A DNA stretch of 11,710 nt from contig PKZR01000163.1 in the NCBI GenBank assembly GCA_003133815.1, positions 1 to 11,710 on the forward strand, given 5' to 3'. The position numbers and the translations under genes were made by a program. Position 1 is the first letter of the stretch; each line of letters starts with the position of its first letter. Below the pieces are notes generated by a model that saw nothing but the letters and a program-made list of their open reading frames with translations, had not been told where the DNA came from and did no database searches. Origin of the DNA: Limisphaerales bacterium. Its GTDB lineage: Bacteria > Verrucomicrobiota > Verrucomicrobiia > Limisphaerales > UBA11358. Below are positions 1 through 4,601 of this stretch, one piece after another.

Positions 1-49
1 AGCGGAACTGGACCGGCCATCCCGCGTTGCCTGCAGCGATTTGTTAGCC
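1..49 (-). other. Possible half of an integron attC recombination site (partial at window edge)
   Basis: Read on the minus strand, the sequence starts GGCTAACAAATCGCTGCAGG and continues with AACGCGGGATGG. This resembles the left half of many attC sites: an inverse core close to RYYYAAC, then a spacer with GCTGCAG, then a GC-rich arm. The stop codon TAA of the neighbouring small gene lies inside GGCTAAC, as is typical of cassette genes. The complementary half would lie before base 1 and cannot be seen, and the second base of the core departs from the consensus. The call is therefore tentative. Confidence 0.35.
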
Positions 50-262
50 CTGTTTTTCTTTCTTTGGGTCATCATCATCATCTGCTTCGCGTTTCTTTTC
101 ATCCCGACTTGTCTTGATTCTTGTTGCAATCCATGCACCCAAGACTGTCACCGTAACTGCCATAACAGTGGCCACCACAGGAAGCAAATTAGTCAATGGT
201 TCAAGTGAAATGGGCTTTTCCTTGCTTTTGAATATATCTACAAATGCGAAAGTTGCAGTCAT
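44..262 (-). CDS. Small single-pass membrane protein with acidic/basic tail, unknown function
   Basis: This predicted 72-residue protein is not recognised. Residues 1-22 are polar and include KSKEKP. A hydrophobic segment at about 25-47 (LLPVVATVMAVTVTVLGAW) looks like one transmembrane helix. It is followed by a highly charged tail with a run of five aspartates and a Lys-rich end. The ATG at 260-262 has AAGGA a few bases upstream, a plausible but tightly spaced ribosome binding site. The stop codon lies inside an attC-like sequence, and the gene stands alone, so it may be a cassette gene. A 22-bp tandem repeat begins directly upstream of the start. The overlapping plus-strand frame (114-308) has no comparable features. 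Whether the gene is expressed cannot be judged from sequence. Confidence 0.5.
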   Translation of the reverse strand: MTATFAFVDIFKSKEKPISLEPLTNLLPVVATVMAVTVTVLGAWIATRIKTSRDEKKREADDDDDPKKEKQG

Positions 263-264
263 TG

Positions 265-322
265 ATCCTTGGGGTCAAGGTGTTCAATCCTTGAGGGCAA
301 GGTGTTGACACCTTGTGGTCAA
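265..322. repeat. 22-bp tandem repeat (about 2.6 copies) with an embedded dyad
   Basis: Copy 1 is 265-286 and copy 2 is 287-308, matching at 19 of 22 positions. A degraded third copy runs 309-322 (core CCTTGTGGTCAA). Across the junction of copies 2 and 3 is a perfect inverted repeat: CAAGGTGT at 298-305 and ACACCTTG at 308-315, separated by two bases. The block sits immediately upstream of the small minus-strand gene, where an operator or promoter element would be expected. No known regulator site is recognised. Confidence 0.6.
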
Positions 323-363
323 AAAACGAGGAAATTGAGGGTGTTTTGAGCTGAGACCGATAT

Positions 364-392
364 TTAACGGTAAAGTCATGTGCTGATATAAT
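364..392 (+). promoter_or_regulatory. Sigma-70-type promoter with perfect extended -10
   Basis: The -10 hexamer TATAAT is at 387-392 and is preceded by TG at 384-385, giving the extended -10 form TGnTATAAT. A -35 match TTAACG (4 of 6 to TTGACA) is at 364-369 with a 17-bp spacer. Transcription would start near 399. No open reading frame of size follows directly; the next structure is an intrinsic terminator at 477-508. Confidence 0.5.
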
Positions 393-398
393 CGAGCT

Positions 399-508
399 TT
401 TAACCGCCCGCACAAGGCCGGGTATTTCTTCACGCCACGCTCCCACATGGACCGGGCCACGCAGTAGAATCATCCAAGCCGGAACGGGCAATTGTTCCGG
501 CTGTTTTA
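399..508 (+). ncRNA. Candidate small RNA or attenuated leader
   Basis: A predicted transcript of about 110 nt runs from the extended -10 promoter (TATAAT at 387-392) to an intrinsic terminator hairpin ending near 502 with a T-rich tail. The interval has no substantial plus-strand ORF; only a six-codon reading frame at 453 upstream (ATG GAC CGG GCC ACG CAG TAG) is present. GC-rich complementary segments (for example GGCC/GGGCC) could fold. It matches no RNA family I recognise: there is no SRP, 6S, tmRNA or known riboswitch signature. Because the kinase-like gene begins about 85 bp after the terminator, it could instead be that gene's regulated leader. Confidence 0.35.
477..508 (+). terminator. 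Intrinsic terminator
   Basis: AGCCGGAAC (477-485) pairs perfectly with GTTCCGGCT (494-502) around an 8-nt loop, followed by GTTTTATTT. The T-rich tail exists only on the plus strand, so it ends a plus-strand transcript although no plus-strand gene lies upstream in the window. Confidence 0.7.
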
Positions 509-591
509 TTTCCAGGCGGACCTGCCGCCCGGTTCATTGCATGGCAAACGGCCTTGCAACCTGCACTTCTTGGGCGATAGTGGGCGCAGAG

Positions 592-1002
592 ATGCTGACC
601 GTCAAAGACACATTGCGCGCAACCGTCCGTCTGAGTTTCGACGGGCGCGTGTACAAGAATTATCATGGGGCGAACGCGGACAAGCGGTTTGAAAATGAGG
701 TGAGGGTCCTGAAATTTCTCGGGTCGCGCGGCTGCAATTTCGTTCCCCGCCTGCTCGAGGCGGATGAAAAGAACCTGCGGATCGTCACCACGAACTGCGG
801 CACCCGCGTGGAGCACATTGACGAAAAGCGCGCGAAGGAACTGTTCGCCGAACTTGAAAAATACGGGGTGCGCCACGACGACGCCGATCCGCGCAACATC
901 ACCTACCGTTTTTCCGACGGACGCTTTTGTTTGATTGATTTTGAATTTGCGACCATTCTTCCCGAAAGCAAATCATCCTCCGCGTCATCCGCGTCCTCGT
1001 AA
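592..1002 (+). CDS. Minimal kinase-fold protein (RIO/APH-like catalytic motifs)
   Basis: From the ATG at 592 the product is 136 residues. An upstream ATG at 541 would add 17 residues (MANGLATCTSWAIVGAE) with no conserved look, and neither start has a clear ribosome binding site. In 592 numbering, GRVYKNYHG carries a candidate beta-3 lysine (K22), followed by RFENEVRVLKFL, which resembles the alpha-C helix with its glutamate. VTTNCGTRVEHI resembles a hinge. HDDADPRN (95-102) fits the HxDxxxxN catalytic loop, and LIDFEFA carries the metal-binding aspartate (D116) in a DFE triplet. No glycine-rich loop is obvious and almost no C-lobe follows the DFE, so it is far smaller than a standard kinase. 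The tail is a Ser/Ala run encoded by a simple repeat. A PP2C-type phosphatase follows 42 bp downstream, suggesting a functional pair. Substrate and activity are unknown; a pseudo-kinase is possible. Confidence 0.7.
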   Translation: MLTVKDTLRATVRLSFDGRVYKNYHGANADKRFENEVRVLKFLGSRGCNFVPRLLEADEKNLRIVTTNCGTRVEHIDEKRAKELFAELEKYGVRHDDADPRNITYRFSDGRFCLIDFEFATILPESKSSSASSASS

Positions 1003-1033
1003 TCATCTGAGGATGGCGATGAGGATGAGGACG
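971..1033. repeat. Low-complexity repeat with inverted symmetry spanning the kinase-gene stop
   Basis: The left half is built of CATCCTC/CGTCATCC/GCGTCCTCG units and the right half of GAGGATG/GAGGACG units. CATCCTC (974-980) is complementary to GAGGATG at 1009-1015 and 1021-1027, and CGTCCTC (992-998) to GAGGACG (1027-1033). The kinase-like gene's stop codon (1000-1002) lies inside, and its last residues (SSSASSASS) are encoded by the repeat. Similar units are scattered in verrucomicrobial intergenic DNA as far as I recall. Confidence 0.6.
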
Positions 1034-1044
1034 AAAATCAGACG

Positions 1045-1875
1045 ATGCACAAAAAGAAAATGCCTTCATTGAAATGGTCCGGCTGGACGGATCGCGGCCG
1101 AGTCCGCCCGAACAATGAGGATTCATTCCTGGGTCTGCAGTTTGATGCGCGGGAGGTTTTCCGCCTCGGGAAAACCGGCGAGGCCTCGCTGGAAACGACA
1201 GACTTCGCCTTCGCCGTGAGCGACGGCATGGGCGGCGCGCTGGCGGGTGAGTTCGCCAGCCACATCGCCGTTGAAAAAATCACCACGCTGCTGCCACGGG
1301 CATTCCAGCATTCCGCGCACGGACTGAAGCCGGGATTTGCCGACGTGCTTTCTGAATTGTTCGACCAGGTTCATCGCGCGCTGGCCTTTGTGGGCGGCAG
1401 TTATGAGGAGACCGAGGGAATGCAAACGACACTGAGCCTGTGCTGGTTTACGCCGGGCTGGATGTATTTCGCCCACATCGGCGACAGCCGTGTTTATCAC
1501 CTGCCAAGGCACAAAAAGACCATCCAGCAGCTCACGCACGACGACACGTATGTCGGCTGGCTTTTCCGGAATGGAAAGATCAGCGAATACGAGGCCCGGA
1601 CGCATCCACGCCGCAATCTCCTGCAAAAGGCGCTTGGCGGAAGCAACCGGTTTGTGGAACCGCAAGTCGGCGCAATCGCCTGCGAACGCGGGGATTCATT
1701 TTTGCTTTGCACGGACGGTTTGGTGGATGGAGTTTCCGACAGCCTGCTGGCCGAACTGCTGTGCGACTCGCAATCTTCAAATGAGATTTCAAATGCGTCC
1801 CAATTGCTGGTGGAAACATCGGTGAACAATTCCGGGCGCGACAATACGACGGCGCTGGTCATACAAGTTGTCTAA
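1045..1875 (+). CDS. PP2C/PPM-family serine/threonine protein phosphatase
   Basis: The 276-residue product carries the PPM metal-dependent phosphatase signatures in order. RPNNEDS (21-27) supplies the first acidic metal ligands and FAVSDGMGG (56-64) holds the DGMGG aspartate. TTLSL follows at 128-132, FAHIGDSRVYH at 142-152, the flap region LTHDDTYVGW near 163-172, LLCTDGLVDG at 220-229, and GRDNTT at 264-269 with the final metal-binding aspartate (D266). It has no transmembrane helix or extra domain and is the usual size for a single-domain bacterial enzyme, so it is a cytosolic phospho-Ser/Thr phosphatase, Mn2+/Mg2+-dependent by family. The ATG at 1045 or the one at 1060 could be the start; neither has a strong ribosome binding site. 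The kinase-fold gene upstream on the same strand makes a reversible phosphorylation module plausible. A strong terminator follows directly. Confidence 0.93.
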   Translation: MHKKKMPSLKWSGWTDRGRVRPNNEDSFLGLQFDAREVFRLGKTGEASLETTDFAFAVSDGMGGALAGEFASHIAVEKITTLLPRAFQHSAHGLKPGFADVLSELFDQVHRALAFVGGSYEETEGMQTTLSLCWFTPGWMYFAHIGDSRVYHLPRHKKTIQQLTHDDTYVGWLFRNGKISEYEARTHPRRNLLQKALGGSNRFVEPQVGAIACERGDSFLLCTDGLVDGVSDSLLAELLCDSQSSNEISNASQLLVETSVNNSGRDNTTALVIQVV

Positions 1876-1910
1876 AACAAAAACGGCGGGCAACTTGCGT
1901 TGCCCGCCGT
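1872..1910 (-). terminator. Strong intrinsic terminator between convergent genes
   Basis: ACGGCGGGCAAC (1883-1894) pairs perfectly with GTTGCCCGCCGT (1899-1910) around the loop TTGC. On the minus strand the hairpin is followed by TTTTTGTTTTAG, a good U-tract, so it ends the glnK-amt operon whose last stop codon is at 1933. On the plus strand it is followed only by GTGAGTTTAAG, so it may also end the phosphatase transcript, less efficiently. Confidence 0.85.
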
Positions 1911-1932
1911 GTGAGTTTAAGCGAACTTAATC

Positions 1933-3531
1933 TTAGCTGTGGTAGCCTTCTTCGCCGTGTTCTGGCAGGTCGAGACCGGAGATTTCGACTTCTTCAGACA
2001 CACGCAGACCCACAAGCATCTTGGTGATGAATGCGCAAACGAGCGTGCCCACGAACACCAGCGCGAGCGTGACGCCGACGGTTTTCAACTGCTCGATCAA
2101 TTGCGGTTGGAACCAATGGTCGGTGACGGTTTTGCTCAACAAGGTCGCCAGGTTCGGATTGGCGGCCTGACGGGCCAACATGCCGGTCATGATCGCACCG
2201 GTCATACCACCGATGCCGTGAACACCCCATGCATCCAGCGAGTCATCCATACCGAGCCAGCCTTTGACTTTGTAGCAGAAGAACCACGGAATGGTGCCGG
2301 CGGCAATACCGATCCAGATTGAACCGGACGGGAGTACATAACCGCAAGCGGGAGTGATGAGCACCAAGCCCGCCACTGCACCGGAACAGAAACCGAGCAC
2401 GCTCGGCTTGCCCTTGACGATCCATTCCCACATCGGCCAGACGAAGGACGCTACCGCCGTGGCAATTGTCGTGGTCGTAAAGGCGTTCGCCGCAATGACG
2501 TCAGCCGCGACTGCGCTGCCGGAATTGAAACCATACCAGCCAACCCAGAGCATCGAAGCGCCGATGTATGTCAGCACAATGCTGTGCGGCGGCATGGGTT
2601 CTTTGGGATAACCAAGGCGTTTGCCGATGATGATGCACAGAATCAATCCGGTCCAACCAGAAGTCATATGCACAACTGTTCCACCTGCGAAGTCCAAACC
2701 TTTGATCTTCGCATCGGCATTCCAGCAGCCGTTCATCAGTCCGTTAACACCCCAAACCATGTGGCCTTGGGTGAAATAAACAACGAACATCCATAACGTG
2801 ATGAACACGAGGATGGCCTTGAACTTCATACGTTCAGCAATTGAACCCACGATGAGCGCCGGAGTGATGATGGCGAACATCATTTGGAACATCGCATAGA
2901 CGTTTTCCGACACCCAATAAGAGTAGCCAGGATTGGGTGCTGAGGTGACGTTGGCAAACATCCAGCATATCTTTGGATCGCCAACCATGCCGTACACCCA
3001 GTCCAATTTCATGGCCGCCGCACCGCCAGCGCCGCCAAAAATCATGCCGTAACCGCAGATGACGTAGAGAATCGTCACGAGGCCGGTGATCAGGAAGCAT
3101 TGTGCGAGCACGGAGAGCACGTTCTTTTTGCGAACCATGCCGCCGTAGAACAATGCCAGACCGGGCAGCGTCATGAACAACACGAGCGCCGTGCTGGTCA
3201 GAAGCCACGCGTTATGACCGGCACCTGGGAACGACACATTCGCACCAAGGCTGTTTGACAGGTTGGTGTTAATAATCGATCCAGCAAGGCCAAAGTTAAC
3301 CGTCCAGTTACCATTGGTGTCCTTGTAGGTGGCGGTAGGGTCGGCGTTTTGGAAATACGCTTCAACGGATTCCATGCGCTGCTCCATCGTCGCCGCATTG
3401 GTAGTCCAGGCGGCCACGGGTGCGTTAGTTGCCACAGGAGCAGCAGCAGCAGGCGCGTTCGTGGCTGTTTGCGCAAAGGTGCTCAACACGGTGATCGAAG
3501 CCAGAGCGAGTGATAAAATAATTCGTTTCAT
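1933..3531 (-). CDS. amt: Ammonium transporter (Amt/MEP/Rh family) with secreted N-terminal extension
   Basis: This 532-residue inner-membrane channel moves ammonium into the cell. Residues 1-20 form a signal peptide (MKRIILSLALASITVLSTFA). They are followed by an Ala/Thr/Asn/Pro-rich linker (22-46) and a probably periplasmic stretch to about 105, before the transmembrane core begins near 108. The core carries the Amt signature around MFQMMFAIITPALIVGS (214-230) and the twin pore histidines, H288 in GGTVVHMTSG and H438 in AWGVHGIGG. D280, W260 in HMVWG and F335/S337 in GWYGFNSGS match conserved pore residues of AmtB. The cytoplasmic tail GLRVSEEVEISGLDLPEHG is the form seen in channels gated by PII proteins. 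Typical family members have about 400-430 residues; the excess is the N-terminal region. It lies 47 bp downstream of glnK and is surely co-transcribed; no clear ribosome binding site is seen. Confidence 0.97.
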   Translation of the reverse strand: MKRIILSLALASITVLSTFAQTATNAPAAAAPVATNAPVAAWTTNAATMEQRMESVEAYFQNADPTATYKDTNGNWTVNFGLAGSIINTNLSNSLGANVSFPGAGHNAWLLTSTALVLFMTLPGLALFYGGMVRKKNVLSVLAQCFLITGLVTILYVICGYGMIFGGAGGAAAMKLDWVYGMVGDPKICWMFANVTSAPNPGYSYWVSENVYAMFQMMFAIITPALIVGSIAERMKFKAILVFITLWMFVVYFTQGHMVWGVNGLMNGCWNADAKIKGLDFAGGTVVHMTSGWTGLILCIIIGKRLGYPKEPMPPHSIVLTYIGASMLWVGWYGFNSGSAVAADVIAANAFTTTTIATAVASFVWPMWEWIVKGKPSVLGFCSGAVAGLVLITPACGYVLPSGSIWIGIAAGTIPWFFCYKVKGWLGMDDSLDAWGVHGIGGMTGAIMTGMLARQAANPNLATLLSKTVTDHWFQPQLIEQLKTVGVTLALVFVGTLVCAFITKMLVGLRVSEEVEISGLDLPEHGEEGYHS

Positions 3532-3578
3532 GATTTTTTTATTTGAGTAGGGTTCAAGTTGTTTGAATTGACAGCCTG

Positions 3579-3917
3579 TTAAACAGCCGAATCGCCTTTC
3601 TCTTCGGTGCGGATGCGGATGGCGGTTTCCACGGGTGAGACGAAAACTTTTCCGTCACCGATCTTGCCGGTCTTGGCGGCCTTGATAATCGCTCCAACGG
3701 CGGTGTCCACCTGGCCGTCTGCAACTACGATTTCCAGTTTGATCTTCGGCAGAAAGTCCACAGTGTATTCGCTGCCGCGATAGATTTCGGTATGGCCCTT
3801 CTGGCGGCCAAACCCCTTTACCTCACTCACGGTCATGCCTTCAATGCCCAGTTCGCTGAGGGCATCTTTTACTTCTTCGAGTTTGAATGGTTTGATGATT
3901 GCGTCAATTTTCTTCAT
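3579..3917 (-). CDS. glnK: Nitrogen regulatory protein PII (GlnK/GlnB family)
   Basis: The 112-residue protein matches the standard PII length. By family it is a trimeric sensor of 2-oxoglutarate and ATP/ADP that controls AmtB and nitrogen assimilation enzymes. The start MKKIDAIIKPFKLEEVKDAL is typical. The T-loop (about 37-55) contains GRQKGHTEIYRGSEY with Y51, the residue uridylylated in proteobacterial homologues. TGKIGDGKVF (83-92) is the B-loop nucleotide site, and R101/R103 near the end are also conserved in the family. The linkage to amt immediately downstream favours the GlnK role: blocking the channel when nitrogen is plentiful. Regulation is probably nitrogen-dependent, because a sigma-54-type promoter with an upstream dyad lies about 140-220 bp before the start. 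The ATG has no strong ribosome binding site (AAGAAA only). Confidence 0.97.
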   Translation of the reverse strand: MKKIDAIIKPFKLEEVKDALSELGIEGMTVSEVKGFGRQKGHTEIYRGSEYTVDFLPKIKLEIVVADGQVDTAVGAIIKAAKTGKIGDGKVFVSPVETAIRIRTEEKGDSAV

Positions 3918-3960
3918 AGTTGTTTCTTGTTGTTTGAGCTGCGCCTATCCGGGTCAATCT

Positions 3961-3981
3961 TGCGCCCGGTTTCCCGGCGCA
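3961..3981 (-). other. GNRA-capped hairpin in the glnK 5' leader
   Basis: Read on the minus strand, TGCGCCGG-GAAA-CCGG(G)CGCA folds into an 8-bp stem with one bulged G and a GAAA tetraloop. It would lie in the predicted 130-nt untranslated leader, about 45 nt before the glnK start. No T-tract follows, so it is not an intrinsic terminator; RNA stability or translation control is possible. Confidence 0.4.
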
Positions 3982-4058
3982 GTTCAATTCCCACCCGACA
4001 CTCGCGAGCGGTGTATAGCATGCAACCGTGCATGGCTATGATTGGCCCACGAACCTTT

Positions 4059-4075
4059 AGCAATGGCGATGCCAA
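4059..4075 (-). promoter_or_regulatory. Sigma-54 (RpoN) promoter for glnK-amt
   Basis: The minus strand reads TTGGCATCGCCATTGCT. Against the consensus TTGGCACR-N4-TTGCW it matches 11 of 13 defined positions. The invariant GG (-24) and GC (-12) have exactly the required 10 bases between them. Transcription would start near 4048, giving a leader of about 130 nt before glnK. Sigma-54 control of glnK-amt is well known in other bacteria, so position and target gene agree. Confidence 0.7.
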
Positions 4076-4113
4076 CCGGAAAAATCATCGCGAAGCATTG
4101 AAGATCCCCCTTT

Positions 4114-4136
4114 GTTCACAATGGTTTTTAGTGAAC
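4114..4136. promoter_or_regulatory. Dyad upstream of the sigma-54 promoter, candidate enhancer-binding site
   Basis: GTTCAC (4114-4119) and GTGAAC (4131-4136) form a perfect inverted repeat with an 11-bp spacer. Its centre is about 77 bp upstream of the predicted start site, where sigma-54 activators usually bind. It does not match the enterobacterial NtrC consensus (TGCAC-N7-GTGCA), so the cognate activator is unknown. Confidence 0.4.
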
Positions 4137-4221
4137 TGAAAAAAAATGAACAGTTTGAAGGAATGGCTTTCCTGTTTTCTTTTGCCCATGCGATAAAATT
4201 TTCACCAGCTTTTGGCCGACA

Positions 4222-4353
4222 CTGTAAGAAATCTCTGCAAAAGTCCTGTAGCGGCGGTCTGTGAGCGCCGTGGATGAGTTATATCCAAGGAAACCCGGCG
4301 GTCACAGACCGCCGCTACAATCCAATTCAGACTTTTGCAGAGATTTCTGTAAG
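4222..4353. mobile_element. Nested palindromic MITE/REP-like element with flanking 7-bp direct repeats
   Basis: The outer arms AGAAATCTCTGCAAAAGTC (4227-4245) and GACTTTTGCAGAGATTTCT (4330-4348) are perfect inverted copies. Inside them, TGTAGCGGCGGTCTGTGA (4247-4264) pairs with TCACAGACCGCCGCTACA (4302-4319), and the stem extends to 4270/4296 with one mismatch. A small central dyad TGGAT/ATCCA (4271-4287) sits in the loop. CTGTAAG occurs at 4222-4228 and again at 4347-4353, just outside the 17 core bases of the terminal repeats, as expected of a target-site duplication. The element has no coding capacity. The inner GTAGCGGCGGTC module resembles repeats I associate with Verrucomicrobiota genomes. 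Confidence 0.75.
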
Positions 4354-4411
4354 TGTGAATAAACCCTGAACAAACCTGCAAGGATTTTTGCAACTGAAGG
4401 CTGTAAAAAAG

Positions 4412-4489
4412 TGGTCGGAGCGACAGGATTCGAACCTGCGACTTCGTGGACCCAAACCACGCGCTCTAGCCAGGCTGAGCTACGCTCCG
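4412..4489 (-). tRNA. tRNA-Pro (anticodon UGG)
   Basis: The minus strand folds as a complete tRNA. The acceptor stem is CGGAGCG/CGCTCCG. The D arm contains GCTCAGCCTGGCTAGAGC, and the anticodon stem CGTGG/CCACG encloses the loop TTTGGGT with anticodon TGG at 4452-4454. The T arm contains GCAGGTTCGAATCCTGT, and the 3' CCA is encoded at 4412-4414. UGG reads proline codons. A T-rich stretch (CTTTTTTACAG) follows the 3' end. Confidence 0.97.
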
Positions 4490-4564
4490 ATTCGCACACA
4501 TCATCCCATTTTTTTTTGCAGACGCAATTTTAATCTGAACCGGTTTTCGATTTCCATTCAAAGC

Positions 4565-4592
4565 TCGACGCCCGCGCGCGCCGTGCTAAATT
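4565..4592 (+). promoter_or_regulatory. Possible promoter for ispH, implying a leaderless or near-leaderless mRNA
   Basis: TGCTAAATT provides an extended -10 (TAAATT at 4587-4592) and TCGACG (4565-4570) a weak -35 with a 16-bp spacer. A start near 4599-4602 would coincide with the ispH ATG at 4602, which has no Shine-Dalgarno sequence. The match is modest. Confidence 0.3.
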
Positions 4593-4601
4593 GTTCCCGT
4601 C

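Noticed and set aside
201..491. 96-codon minus-strand ORF across the tandem repeat and candidate sRNA
   Set aside because: It runs through the repeat block and opposite the terminator hairpin, shows no domain or start signal, and overlaps the better-supported small membrane gene.
3553..3567. TTCAA/TTGAA inverted repeat between glnK and amt as a regulatory hairpin
   Set aside because: Only five AT-rich base pairs; too weak to be more than chance.
4114..4136. GTTCAC...GTGAAC dyad as a Rex operator
   Set aside because: It contains a TTGTGAA half site on one strand, but spacing and second half do not fit TTGTGAAATATTTCACAA. A nitrogen-control role fits its position better.
4302..4499. 65-codon minus-strand ORF overlapping tRNA-Pro
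   Set aside because: Its sequence (SSAWLERVVWVHEVAGSNPVAP) is the familiar translation of a tRNA gene, not a protein.
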